From positions 248,001 to 312,000 of the forward strand of contig CAYOLV010000004.1 in NCBI GenBank assembly GCA_964404895.1: a stretch of 64,000 nt of DNA, in the 5' to 3' direction. Positions 15,251 through 24,494 of the stretch are shown piece after piece. Every line of letters begins with the position of its first letter. Position 1 is the stretch's first letter. The position numbers and the translations under genes are program-made. The DNA comes from JBGSUZ01 sp964404895 (GTDB taxonomy: Bacteria > Bacillota > Clostridia > Peptostreptococcales > Acidaminobacteraceae). The notes under the pieces are model-generated. The model searched no databases. It worked only from the letters and a program-made list of their open reading frames with translations, and was not told the origin of the DNA.

Positions 15251-18091
15251 TTACTGCCTCCCGTGAGTGAATAGTTTTTTGAGATATTGTCCAGTATAGG
15301 AGTCTTCAATAGATGCAATCCATTCAGGTGTTCCATGTCCGATAATGGTACCGCCTTTATCTCCGCCATCTGGTCCTAAGTCTATAATATAATCAGAACA
15401 CTTGATAACGTCAAGGTTATGTTCAATAACCACTACAGTATTACCACCTTCTACCAATTGATCCAACACCTTAATCAGATGATGAACGTCTGCCATGTGA
15501 AGACCTGTTGTTGGCTCATCTAAAATATACAAAGTTTTCCCAGTTCCTTTTTTGCTCAACTCAGTGGCAAGTTTGATCCGTTGGGCTTCCCCTCCTGAAA
15601 GTTCTGTAGAAGGCTGACCTAATCGAATATAGTCCAAGCCCACTTCGTGAAGGGTTTTCAATTTTCTTTTAATGACAGGGAAGTTGTCAAAGAACTCAAG
15701 AGCCTCTTCCACGGTCATTTCAAGGACTTCCGCAATGGATTTTCCTCTGTATTTCACTTCTAGTGTTTCTCGGTTATAACGCTTTCCCTTACAAACATCG
15801 CACTGCACATAGACGTCTGGCAGGAAATGCATTTCAATTTTCAATATGCCGTCCCCTTTACAGGCCTCGCATCTGCCGCCTTTTACGTTAAAGCTAAAGC
15901 GACCTTTTTGATAACCTCTTACCTTAGAGTCAGGATGTTGGGCAAATAGATCCCTGACATGGTCAAAAATACCCGTGTAAGTGGCAGGGTTTGAACGTGG
16001 GGTTCTGCCAATAGGAGATTGATCAATTTCAATAATCTTGTCGATTTGATCCAGCCCTATGATTTCCTTATGTTTACCAGGTTTCACCCTGCTCTTATTT
16101 ACTTTCTGAGCTGCAGATTTGTATAAAATCTCATTAATTAAAGTACTTTTTCCAGAACCCGACACCCCTGTAATAGACGTCATGACCCCTACAGGTATGG
16201 AGACATCAATATTTTTAAGGTTGTTTTCAGATGCCCCTTTGATTTCAATCCATCTTTCGCCCGTTTCTCTGCGTGTGGAAGGCACTTCGATGATTCTTCT
16301 CCCCGACAGATACTGACCTGTAATGGATTTTTCAGAGCGCTTAATGTCTGCCAATTTCCCTTCTGCAATAATGTAACCCCCATGTTCTCCTGCGCCAGGA
16401 CCCACATCTATAATATGATCAGCTTCTTCAATGGTCTCTTCGTCATGTTCTACAACAATCAGTGTGTTTCCCAAATCTGTTAGATTTCTAAGGGTTTTTA
16501 ACAGCAGCCCATTGTCTTTTTGGTGCAACCCGATACTCGGTTCGTCTAAAATGTAGACCACGCCCACCAAGCCCGATCCGATTTGAGTCGCCAATCTAAT
16601 CCGCTGAGATTCCCCGCCACTAAGTGTTCCTGCGGCACGCGCCAGTGTGAGATACTCCAATCCTACATCCTTTAGAAATTGAAGTCTCGCCCGAATTTCT
16701 TTAAGAATCTGCTCTGAAATTTGAGCTTTCATGTGGTTCAGTTCCAGTTGGTCAAAGAATACCAACAAGTCTCGGATTGAATAGAGTGTCATTTGATGAA
16801 TGTTAATTCCACCGTAATGCACCGCCAAGACTTCATCTTTTAATCTTGCACCCTTACAGCTTTCGCAAGGTGTCAGACTCATGAACTCGTCAAACTTATC
16901 TTTAATATAGTCCGAATTGGTCTCATGGTATCTTCTTTCCATATTTGGAATAATGCCTTCCCATTTGACTTTGGTCTTCTTATAACCGCCGTATCTGCTG
17001 TCAAAAGCAACTTCCAACTCAGAAGTCCCCATGCCGTAGAGAATGGCCTTTAAAGTTTCTTCCTTTAGCTCTGCCACTGGCGTTTCTATGGATTCATTGT
17101 AGTGATCCAACACCGCCTTAATCATTTGAGGGAAAAAGGTTTCGTCTCCACTGGTGGAGACGGGCAAAATGGCCCCTTGTTTAACAGAAAGGGTTTTATC
17201 GGGTATGACCAAATCAGGGTCAATGGTTTGAATAAACCCTAAACCACGACAAGCTTCACAAGCCCCATACGGCGCATTGAAAGAAAACATGCGCGGTTCC
17301 ATTTCACTGATGCCCATGCCATGTTCTGGGCAGGCAAATTTCGTATTAAAAATCAAGTCCTCTTCTTTATCCCCTAAAACGTTGGCAATGACCAAGCCAT
17401 CAGCTAGTTTAAGGGCTGTTTCCACTGAATCTGAAAGGCGCTGTTCACTGCCCTCTTTTACCACAATACGATCCACAACAACTTCTATAGTATGTTTATG
17501 AGTTTTCGCCAAATCAAAGTCATCGGTGGTCTCCCGAAGCTCTCCATCTACGCGAAGCCTTACAAAGCCTTCTCTTTTTATATTTTCCAGTTCTTTTTTG
17601 TGTTCGCCTTTTTTTCCCCGAATGACTGGAGCTAAAATTTGAATTCTAGTCCCTTCTTCCAAAGACATAATTCTGTCCACAATTTGGTCTACAGATTGTT
17701 GTGAAATTTCAATGCCGCAAACGGGGCAATGAGGAGTTCCCGCACGGGCATAGAGCAGTCTCATGTAATCGTAGATTTCTGTAACTGTTCCCACTGTGGA
17801 TCTTGGGTTCTTACTGGTGGTCTTTTGGTCAATTGAAATCGCTGGGGACATGCCCCCAATATAATCTGCATTAGGCTTTTCCATTTGACCGAGAAATTGT
17901 CTGGCATAAGCAGACAAACTCTCCACATAACGCCTTCTGCCCTCTGCATAGATAGTGTCAAACGCCAAAGAAGACTTTCCTGAACCACTGAGTCCTGTAA
18001 TGACTACAAATTGATCTCTCGGGATTTTAACGTCAATATTCTTAAGATTGTGCTCTCTGGCACCTTTGATTTCTATATAATCTTTACTCAT
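15251..18091 (-). CDS. uvrA: excinuclease ABC subunit A
   Basis: A 946-aa damage-recognition ATPase of nucleotide excision repair, acting as a dimer that loads UvrB. Two ABC cassettes are complete: Walker A GLSGSGKSSLAFDT and GVSGSGKSTLINEI, signatures AGTLSGGESQRIRLA and STELSGGEAQRIKLA, Walker B VVYILDEPSIGLH and TLYILDEPTTGLH. Zinc motifs include the CEACKGDG and CDVCKGKR pairs in the second half. Length is typical (about 940 aa). It overlaps the uvrB stop by 8 bp. Regulation is expected from the SOS promoter in front of uvrB. Confidence 0.98.
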   Translation of the reverse strand: MSKDYIEIKGAREHNLKNIDVKIPRDQFVVITGLSGSGKSSLAFDTIYAEGRRRYVESLSAYARQFLGQMEKPNADYIGGMSPAISIDQKTTSKNPRSTVGTVTEIYDYMRLLYARAGTPHCPVCGIEISQQSVDQIVDRIMSLEEGTRIQILAPVIRGKKGEHKKELENIKREGFVRLRVDGELRETTDDFDLAKTHKHTIEVVVDRIVVKEGSEQRLSDSVETALKLADGLVIANVLGDKEEDLIFNTKFACPEHGMGISEMEPRMFSFNAPYGACEACRGLGFIQTIDPDLVIPDKTLSVKQGAILPVSTSGDETFFPQMIKAVLDHYNESIETPVAELKEETLKAILYGMGTSELEVAFDSRYGGYKKTKVKWEGIIPNMERRYHETNSDYIKDKFDEFMSLTPCESCKGARLKDEVLAVHYGGINIHQMTLYSIRDLLVFFDQLELNHMKAQISEQILKEIRARLQFLKDVGLEYLTLARAAGTLSGGESQRIRLATQIGSGLVGVVYILDEPSIGLHQKDNGLLLKTLRNLTDLGNTLIVVEHDEETIEEADHIIDVGPGAGEHGGYIIAEGKLADIKRSEKSITGQYLSGRRIIEVPSTRRETGERWIEIKGASENNLKNIDVSIPVGVMTSITGVSGSGKSTLINEILYKSAAQKVNKSRVKPGKHKEIIGLDQIDKIIEIDQSPIGRTPRSNPATYTGIFDHVRDLFAQHPDSKVRGYQKGRFSFNVKGGRCEACKGDGILKIEMHFLPDVYVQCDVCKGKRYNRETLEVKYRGKSIAEVLEMTVEEALEFFDNFPVIKRKLKTLHEVGLDYIRLGQPSTELSGGEAQRIKLATELSKKGTGKTLYILDEPTTGLHMADVHHLIKVLDQLVEGGNTVVVIEHNLDVIKCSDYIIDLGPDGGDKGGTIIGHGTPEWIASIEDSYTGQYLKKLFTHGRQ

Positions 18092-20069
18092 TGGTAAGCT
18101 CCTTTAACTGTTTTCTGATCTTGTGGACTTGGTCACGGAGTTCTGCTGCCTTTTCAAATTCAAGGGCTGCGGCTGCTTCATACATTTGCTGTTCTAAATC
18201 GTCTAAGAGCAGTTCCAAACCAGCATCGTCCATGGCGATGGCGGCCACATCGTACTCAGCGCCTTCTTCTGCTGCTTCTGTTGCCTCAATGACGGAACGA
18301 ATGGCCTTGTTAATCCCTTTAGGAATAATTCCATGTTCCGTATTGTAAGCCTCTTGAATGCCCCTTCTTCGATTGGTTTCGTAAATAGCTCTTTCCATGG
18401 ATGGGGTCATCTTATCCGCATACATAATAACCTCGCCGTTAATATTTCTAGCGGCCCGTCCAATGGTTTGTACCAAAGAAGTTTCTGATCTGAGGAAGCC
18501 CTCTTTATCTGCATCTAAAATAGCAATCAAGGAGACCTCTGGCAAGTCTAAACCTTCTCTGAGCAAGTTGATGCCTATGAGCACATCAAATTTTCCAACC
18601 CTGAGATCTCTGAGTATTTCCATACGCTCCATAGTGACAATGCCTGAGTGCATGTATCTGACTTTAAGAGACATCTTTTTAAAGTGATCCGTTAAGTCCT
18701 CAGCCATTTTTTTCGTCAAAGTCGTAATCAATACCCGTTCTTTCTTTTCTACTCTTCGAATAATCTCCCCGTACAGATCGTCAATTTGCCCCTGTATTGG
18801 TCTTACTGACAGTTTAGGGTCTAAGAGTCCAGTCGGTCTGATAATCTGCTGTGCCACCCCTTCGCTTCTGTTTAACTCGTATACTGAGGGTGTGGCACTA
18901 ACGTAAAGCACTTCGTTAATGACTGACTCAAACTCCTCAAAGTTTAAGGGTCTGTTATCCATTGCCGATGGCAGTCTGAAACCATAATCGACTAAAGTTG
19001 TCTTTCTAGAACGGTCACCGCCGAACATTCCCCTAACTTGAGGCAAGGTCACATGGGACTCATCTACCACTAAAAGAAAATCCTCGGGGAAATAGTCAAT
19101 TAAAGTAAAGGGTCTGCTCCCTGCAGGTCTTCCCGATAAAATTCGAGAATAGTTTTCAATCCCTTGGCAAAATCCCATTTCCTTGAGCATTTCCACATCA
19201 TATCTAGTTCTTTGTTCAATCCGTTGTGCTTCTACAAATTTCCCTTCATCTTTAAACTTTGCCACTTGCTCTTCCATTTCCTTTTCGATTTGGGCAACGG
19301 CGCCATCAATTTTATCTCGGCTGGTGACGTAATGAGAGCGCGGAAAAATACTGACGTGTTTACGACTGCCTATAATTTCCCCGGTAATCGTATTCACTTC
19401 GGAAATGCGATCAATCTCGTCGCCAAAAAGCTCAATTCGTATGGCGTTCTCGCTAGAATCCGCTGGGAAGACTTCGATAATATCCCCTCTGACTCTAAAG
19501 GTACCGCGGGTAAAACTAATATCATTTCGAATATATTGAATATCTACTAATTTTCTTAAAATCTCGTTACGACTTTTAATCATGCCCGGTCTCAGAGACA
19601 ACACCAAGTTTTTATAGTCAACCGGGTCACCCAAACCGTAAATACAAGAAACAGAAGCCACTATGATGACGTCATTTCTCTCATGGAGAGCCGCAGTCGC
19701 CGAGTGTCTCAATTTATCTATTTCATCGTTGATAGAGGCATCTTTTTCAATAAAGGTATCGCTGTGAACGACATACGCTTCAGGTTGATAATAGTCATAG
19801 TAACTGACAAAATATTCAACAGGATTATTTGGAAAGAATTCTCTAAACTCGCTACAAAGCTGTGCAGCCAAAGTTTTATTGTGAGCCAAGACCAGAGTGG
19901 GTTTTTGAAGTTTTTCGATAATATTGGCTACAGTAAAGGTTTTCCCCGAACCTGTAACGCCAATCAAAGTTTGTTGTTTTTTTCCCGTTTCAAAACCTCT
20001 GACAATCTCATCTATTGCTTCTGGCTGATCACCCGTTGGTTTATAATCGGATACAATTTCAAATGCCAT
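18084..20069 (-). CDS. uvrB: excinuclease ABC subunit B
   Basis: A 661-aa helicase-fold protein that verifies DNA damage with UvrA and recruits UvrC. Seen: Walker A GVTGSGKTFTVANII (about residues 37-51), the beta-hairpin region YYDYYQPEAYV, the DESH box VVDESHVTLPQ, motif V GINLLREGLDLPEVSL, motif VI QTIGRAARN and the C-terminal UVR motif (about 620-655). Length is normal. GAGGTG lies six bases before the ATG. A strong promoter with a consensus LexA box lies 20-70 bp upstream, so the gene should be induced by DNA damage. Confidence 0.98.
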   Translation of the reverse strand: MAFEIVSDYKPTGDQPEAIDEIVRGFETGKKQQTLIGVTGSGKTFTVANIIEKLQKPTLVLAHNKTLAAQLCSEFREFFPNNPVEYFVSYYDYYQPEAYVVHSDTFIEKDASINDEIDKLRHSATAALHERNDVIIVASVSCIYGLGDPVDYKNLVLSLRPGMIKSRNEILRKLVDIQYIRNDISFTRGTFRVRGDIIEVFPADSSENAIRIELFGDEIDRISEVNTITGEIIGSRKHVSIFPRSHYVTSRDKIDGAVAQIEKEMEEQVAKFKDEGKFVEAQRIEQRTRYDVEMLKEMGFCQGIENYSRILSGRPAGSRPFTLIDYFPEDFLLVVDESHVTLPQVRGMFGGDRSRKTTLVDYGFRLPSAMDNRPLNFEEFESVINEVLYVSATPSVYELNRSEGVAQQIIRPTGLLDPKLSVRPIQGQIDDLYGEIIRRVEKKERVLITTLTKKMAEDLTDHFKKMSLKVRYMHSGIVTMERMEILRDLRVGKFDVLIGINLLREGLDLPEVSLIAILDADKEGFLRSETSLVQTIGRAARNINGEVIMYADKMTPSMERAIYETNRRRGIQEAYNTEHGIIPKGINKAIRSVIEATEAAEEGAEYDVAAIAMDDAGLELLLDDLEQQMYEAAAALEFEKAAELRDQVHKIRKQLKELTNE

Positions 20070-20086
20070 TTTATCACCTCGTTATT

Positions 20087-20100
20087 CAAACATATGTTCG
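20087..20100 (-). promoter_or_regulatory. LexA (DinR) SOS box of uvrB
   Basis: On the minus strand the site reads CGAACATATGTTTG, a full match to the Bacillus/Clostridium SOS consensus CGAACRNRYGTTYG. It lies six bases after the -10 element, over the expected transcription start, where LexA would block transcription until DNA damage. Confidence 0.92.
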
Positions 20101-20106
20101 CTTTTC

Positions 20107-20135
20107 ATTATATGACTTTATTAATTTGACGTCAA
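20107..20135 (-). promoter_or_regulatory. promoter of the uvrB operon
   Basis: Minus strand: -35 TTGACG (20130-20135), 17-base spacer, perfect -10 TATAAT (20107-20112), followed at once by the LexA box. The closest match to a vegetative promoter in the window. Confidence 0.92.
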
Positions 20136-20210
20136 CAATCTATCTATAGACTTATATTATACCCGCTATAAGTGTATCCATTCCTTCTGGATATGCTTCG
20201 TAAATGGGGT

Positions 20211-20246
20211 AAAAAAAATCGAAAGCACAAATGCACTTCCGATTTT
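20211..20246 (-). terminator. terminator of the ftsE-ftsX-M23-ctpA operon
   Basis: Minus strand: AAAATCG pairs with CGATTTT, continued by an inner stem with wobble pairs around AAGTGCA/TGTGCTT, followed by eight T. It lies 25 bp after ctpA and upstream of the uvrB promoter. Confidence 0.85.
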
Positions 20247-20270
20247 CAACGAGGGTGTGAACACATCCCT

Positions 20271-21485
20271 CTATTTAATTTTTTCCAACATCACTTCAAT
20301 GGCTTTTTTAAGCTGAGGATCTTTCACTGGATCGATTTTATCGCTTCCTGGGGTTGCTTCTCCAGCTTTTACCACCACGTCTGGAACGATGCCTTTGCCG
20401 TGAATGTTAATTCCATTCGGTGTAAAGTATTGAGAAGTCGTCAGCTTAATAGCTGTTTTGTCTTTTAATTCAATGACCGACTGAACAATGCCTTTTCCAA
20501 AGGTTTTCTCACCCACAATAGTGCCAGACTTAGTATCTTTAATAGCCCCTGTTAAAATTTCAGAAGCACTGGCAGAACCGCCATCTACAAGAACCACAAT
20601 AGGAAGTCCTAATTTACGATCATCAGAATAATAATATTCCTTTTCCCCTTTGCGGTTTTGTGTGTAAACAATGGTTTGTTTACCTAATAGGGCGTCTGCA
20701 ATTTCTTTACATTCGTAAAGGGATCCCCCTCCGTTTTGACGCAAGTCTACAATCAGACCTTTAATCCCTTGAGCTTTCAATTCATTCATTTTAGAAATAA
20801 ATTCTTTTGCCGAATCCTCTTCGAAAGCAGTGAACTTTAAGTAGCCCACATTATCGTTGAAAACTTCAGTTTTAACTGTTTTTACCTTAATCATTTCTCT
20901 GGTCAATTCAAAGACCAAAGGATCATTGACATTTTTACGTTTAATGGTGACGCTGACTTTCGTATTGGGTTCACCACGCATGTGATTCACCGCTTCATCG
21001 TAATTTTCACCCGTCACAAGCAAATCATCTACTTTATAAATAATATCTCCTGCAATAATCCCAGCTTTTGCAGCTGGTGCACCTTCCATTGGCGATACCA
21101 CTGTAATGAAGCCATCCTTGTCGACCCACAAGTGAAGCCCTACGCCGCCGTAGGTTCCAGTCGTTGTCTCCGTAAAGGCTTTGAAGTCCTCTTCATTCAT
21201 GTAGACGGAATAAGGATCCTTCAATTGTTGAAACATTCCCTTCAAAATACCATCTTGGAAATCGACTTTCGACGTGTCGGTATAATAGTTTTCGTCAATG
21301 AAATTTTTGAGTTCATCTATTTTGGTATATTCCTCTTCAAGACTTTGATAATATTGATAGGCATCTAAAGTCATAACGACTTTGTCTCCTAAATTAACCT
21401 GGATCAGATTACTGACGCCAAAGGTAATCAGTGAACTTAAGACCACCAAAGCGACTGATAGGATGATGACGTTTTTCTTTTTCAT
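20271..21485 (-). CDS. ctpA: C-terminal processing peptidase, family S41
   Basis: A 404-aa membrane-anchored serine protease. It has an N-terminal signal anchor (about residues 4-27, KKNVIILSVALVVLSSLITF), a helical segment, a PDZ domain (about 95-180, GGVGLHLWVDKDGFITVV) that binds substrate C-termini, and the S41 core. The catalytic Ser is in DGGSASASEIL and the Lys in GEKTFGKGIVQ, both intact. C-terminal processing peptidases trim envelope proteins and control cell-wall hydrolases outside the membrane. Gene order ftsE-ftsX-M23 peptidase-ctpA suggests it acts with that division module. GAGGTG lies about five bases before the ATG. Confidence 0.93.
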   Translation of the reverse strand: MKKKNVIILSVALVVLSSLITFGVSNLIQVNLGDKVVMTLDAYQYYQSLEEEYTKIDELKNFIDENYYTDTSKVDFQDGILKGMFQQLKDPYSVYMNEEDFKAFTETTTGTYGGVGLHLWVDKDGFITVVSPMEGAPAAKAGIIAGDIIYKVDDLLVTGENYDEAVNHMRGEPNTKVSVTIKRKNVNDPLVFELTREMIKVKTVKTEVFNDNVGYLKFTAFEEDSAKEFISKMNELKAQGIKGLIVDLRQNGGGSLYECKEIADALLGKQTIVYTQNRKGEKEYYYSDDRKLGLPIVVLVDGGSASASEILTGAIKDTKSGTIVGEKTFGKGIVQSVIELKDKTAIKLTTSQYFTPNGINIHGKGIVPDVVVKAGEATPGSDKIDPVKDPQLKKAIEVMLEKIK

Positions 21486-21538
21486 TGGGCACCTCGCTTT
21501 CTGTGTGGATATATACCCTGAAAGGGCTGTTCACATCA

Positions 21539-22672
21539 CTATTTTGATACCCAAGGTATTGGATCGGTTGTCTTCCCTTTGTAACGCACTTCAAAGTGAC
21601 AGTGGTTCCCTGTGGATGTTCCCGTGGATCCTACCTTGGCAATGACTTGTCCCTTACTCACTTTCTGCCCTGCACTGACCACAAGACTGCTATTATGCCC
21701 ATATAAGGTAACGTAACCGCCACCATGGTCGATCATGACCGTTTTGCCATAACCATAGTAGGACTCGGACATAATAATGGTTCCACCTTGTGCGGCTACA
21801 ACGGGTGTTCCTTTGGGAGCTGAAATATCTATTCCCGTATGGAGTTTTCTCGTCTTATAAATTGGGTGAATCCGATATCCGTAAGGAGAAGAAATTTTGT
21901 AATGACCTGGCACTGGCCAAGCCATTTTACCCCCTACATACTTGGTTGTCGTTTTCATTTTTGCCAGCAACTGAGTCAATCGATTCGAGTCTTCTAAAAG
22001 TTGATCTTCTCTTTGTTCTAGAGCTTTCAAATCCTTTGACAACTCCACCTTTTCTACTTCTAAAGAATCCAGATTTCCATCTAGAGCATTCTGTTTGACA
22101 TTGAGGTTGCTTTGAAGAGATTTTAATTCTTTAGCGTATTTCTCTAAAGAAGCCTTTTTCTCAGCAATTTGATCTCTGCTCTTCTTCATGCTTCTCAACA
22201 ACTCTGTATCTTGATGATAGATTCGTTGAACCATATCAATGCGGGTCATCATATCTCCAAAATCTGAAGAGCCTAAAAGGACATCTAAATACCCAATGTG
22301 TCCCACTTTATACATAGCTCTCAATCTTTCATTAAGCACTTCATTTTTATTTCCGATTTTTTGCTCTGCCAATTGCAACTCTGTTCTTGAGGTAGCCACT
22401 GACTTTTCAGCCCCTGCGAGTCTATTTTGCAGCCCATTGATTTCAGACTCCAATAATTGAATGTTGTCTTCAATGGAATTTATTCGCTGTACAACAGCCT
22501 TTTGAGCTTTGTTCTTTTCTCTTTTTTGCTTGTTTAAGTTATTGAGTTCATTTTGAATTTTTTTCAACTCTTGTTGGCTTTTTTGAAGATCGGTCGCTCC
22601 AAAACTCATGCTTGCCCCTTGAATAATCAGAATGAGACTAAGCAAAATAATCAGATGCTTTTTCCAGTTCAT
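21539..22672 (-). CDS. secreted M23 (LytM) peptidase with coiled coil, FtsEX partner type
   Basis: A 377-aa exported murein hydrolase. Residues 1-26 form a signal peptide (HLIILLSLILIIQGASMSFGA), residues ~27-240 a long coiled coil rich in K/E/Q/L, and the C-terminal ~125 residues a LytM domain with zinc ligands HTGID and HCHFE both present. This is the EnvC/PcsB-like build: the coiled coil docks to FtsX and ATP hydrolysis by FtsE activates hydrolysis at the septum or side wall. Unlike EnvC, the LytM residues are intact, so this protein may cut peptidoglycan itself (inference). AGGAGG precedes the ATG and ftsX ends 10 bp upstream. Confidence 0.92.
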   Translation of the reverse strand: MNWKKHLIILLSLILIIQGASMSFGATDLQKSQQELKKIQNELNNLNKQKREKNKAQKAVVQRINSIEDNIQLLESEINGLQNRLAGAEKSVATSRTELQLAEQKIGNKNEVLNERLRAMYKVGHIGYLDVLLGSSDFGDMMTRIDMVQRIYHQDTELLRSMKKSRDQIAEKKASLEKYAKELKSLQSNLNVKQNALDGNLDSLEVEKVELSKDLKALEQREDQLLEDSNRLTQLLAKMKTTTKYVGGKMAWPVPGHYKISSPYGYRIHPIYKTRKLHTGIDISAPKGTPVVAAQGGTIIMSESYYGYGKTVMIDHGGGYVTLYGHNSSLVVSAGQKVSKGQVIAKVGSTGTSTGNHCHFEVRYKGKTTDPIPWVSK

Positions 22673-22681
22673 AGAAACCTC

Positions 22682-23578
22682 CTAGACATTCAAGTATTTT
22701 CGCATAGACATTAAACTGCCAAGGGCTCCAATTCCCATCCCTACAACGCCGAAAATCAAAAGCAAGTCTTTGAATATAACCGACGGATTGACAATATATG
22801 CTGCAATCAAAGCATAGAACTGATTTTCCATAATGCCATACACATAAGTGTATAACAACATGACAATAGCTAAAGCAATGGCGCTTCCTAAAAGACCTAA
22901 CAACGTCCCTTCAATAAAGAAAGGCCATCTGACAAACCAGTTGGTCGCACCAACATATTTCATAATGTTTATTTCTCTGCGTCTTGCATTCACCGCCAGT
23001 TTAATGGTGTTGTTAATAATAAACGTGGATAAGAACAAGAGAGAGAAAATAATGACCATTCCTATATTTTTGATCATTTCAGAAAGATTGGTCATCTTCT
23101 CAATGATGTCCTTGTAATACTTAACGTCTTCTACGCCGTCCATAGTTTTTATTTTTTCAGCAATTTGAGGAACGGCTGAAATATCGTAAAACCTCACTTC
23201 AAAGGAATTTGGCAGCGGATTGTTTTCTAAGCCCTCTAGTAAATACCCGCTGTCTTGCCAAGAATCCTGCATATCTTTTAAGGCTTCTTCTTTCGTCTGA
23301 TAACGCACTTCTTTCACGTTGTCCAAAGCTTTAATTTTTTCGCCCATGGACTTGACCTCTAAATCCGTAACGCCGTCTACAATATATACCTGTATGGAGT
23401 CGTATTGCTCTTTGGCACCCCCTGTAATGGAGTTGATATTGACAATCAGAATAAAGACTAATCCTAAAATAAGAAGTGCTGCCGCCACTGAAGATGTTGA
23501 CGCCACAGACATAATCCCATTTCTCCAAATATTTTTAAAGCTTTCTGCAAATGTATATCTAAATGATTTAATCTTCAT
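22682..23578 (-). CDS. ftsX: cell-division ABC transporter permease FtsX
   Basis: A 298-aa polytopic membrane protein. It starts with the typical MKIKSFRYTFAESFKNIWRN, then TM1 (about 22-45), an extracytoplasmic domain of ~115 residues containing VYIVDGVTDLEV, and three more membrane segments toward the C-terminus. FtsX with FtsE controls cell-wall hydrolases rather than pumping a solute. The start at 23578 gives the family's usual N-terminus, with GGTGGGGG upstream and an 11-bp overlap with the ftsE end. Earlier in-frame starts (23602, 23611) would add atypical residues. Confidence 0.95.
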   Translation of the reverse strand: MKIKSFRYTFAESFKNIWRNGIMSVASTSSVAAALLILGLVFILIVNINSITGGAKEQYDSIQVYIVDGVTDLEVKSMGEKIKALDNVKEVRYQTKEEALKDMQDSWQDSGYLLEGLENNPLPNSFEVRFYDISAVPQIAEKIKTMDGVEDVKYYKDIIEKMTNLSEMIKNIGMVIIFSLLFLSTFIINNTIKLAVNARRREINIMKYVGATNWFVRWPFFIEGTLLGLLGSAIALAIVMLLYTYVYGIMENQFYALIAAYIVNPSVIFKDLLLIFGVVGMGIGALGSLMSMRKYLNV

Positions 23579-24290
23579 AACCGTAACCCCCACCGAACTC
23601 ATCTCTGACAATTTTTCCTTTTTCGAGGGCGATTACCCGTTGCTGCATAATGTTGACAATATCTTTGTCGTGGGTAGCCATAATGATGGTGGTGCCTCTT
23701 CGATTAATTTGTTTCAATAATTTCATGATTTCCCAAGAAGTGTCCGGGTCTAAATTTCCCGTCGGTTCATCTGCAATGAGAATTGGCGGATTGTTGATCA
23801 TCGCTCTAGCGATGGAAACCCTTTGCTGTTCCCCACCTGAAAGCTGATGCGGAAACATTTTTTGTTTATCAGCCAGTCCCACTACACTGAGGATCATAGG
23901 AACCTGTTTTCGGATCTCTCGGTCTGAGGTTTCGGTAATTTGCATGGCAAAAGCCACATTTTCGTAAACAGTTTTATTGGGCAAGAGTCTAAAGTCTTGG
24001 AAAACGACCCCCATCTGTCTTCTTAAAAGCGGTATTTTTCTTCTATGAATATGAGTGATATTGCTTCCGCCAACATAAATATTCCCCATGGTTGCTTCGT
24101 ACTCCTTCTGAAGCAACTTGATAAAGGTGGACTTACCAGCCCCAGAAGGACCTACAATAAATACAAAATCACCTTTACGAACTTCTATATTGGCTTTTGA
24201 CAATGCCTCTAGGCCATTGTCAAATTTAACTGTGACGTCCGAAAAACGGATCAACACATCATTTCTCGCAATTCGATCTTTATCGTACAT
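23568..24290 (-). CDS. ftsE: cell-division ATP-binding protein FtsE
   Basis: A 240-aa ABC ATPase: Walker A GPSGAGKSTFIKLL, Q-loop VFQDFRLLPNKTVYENVAFA, signature HQLSGGEQQRVSIARA, Walker B PPILIADEPTGNLD, H-loop ATHDKDIVN. Family members usually start close to the VLIRFSDV strand, so the first ~12 residues (MYDKDRIARNDV) are an extra N-terminus, or translation begins at GTG or TTG about 12 codons inside; the ribosome-binding site in front of the ATG at 24290 is poor. It is the first gene of the ftsE-ftsX-M23-ctpA unit. Confidence 0.93.
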   Translation of the reverse strand: MYDKDRIARNDVLIRFSDVTVKFDNGLEALSKANIEVRKGDFVFIVGPSGAGKSTFIKLLQKEYEATMGNIYVGGSNITHIHRRKIPLLRRQMGVVFQDFRLLPNKTVYENVAFAMQITETSDREIRKQVPMILSVVGLADKQKMFPHQLSGGEQQRVSIARAMINNPPILIADEPTGNLDPDTSWEIMKLLKQINRRGTTIIMATHDKDIVNIMQQRVIALEKGKIVRDEFGGGYGYED

Positions 24291-24390
24291 GAATAATACA
24301 ACCCCTATAATCTATGAATTCTCTAATTGACCGCCGTAATTCCGCGGCATAAATGTGCTCTTCTCTCTATTTTAAAACACTTCCGTTTAT

Positions 24391-24398
24391 ATTATAAT
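24391..24398. promoter_or_regulatory. shared, overlapping divergent -10 elements
   Basis: The 8-bp ATTATAAT gives TATAAT on both strands (plus 24393-24398, minus 24391-24396). Weak -35 candidates are TTTAGA 17 bp away for ftsE and TTTAAA 16 bp away for the cyclo-ligase gene. Both polymerases cannot use it at once. Confidence 0.45.
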
Positions 24399-24494
24399 GT
24401 TTATCAGAGCTTTTCTAAACCCTTTTTTGATCGAAAAGCCAGTTTGCCCCGAATTTTAATCCTTTTGTAATGCACTTGTGCCAAGGAGGCCTAT

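Noticed and set aside
19164..20129. two long plus-strand ORFs across uvrB and its promoter
   Set aside because: Antisense to highly conserved uvrB; the second would also cover the LexA box and promoter, leaving no room for its own signals.
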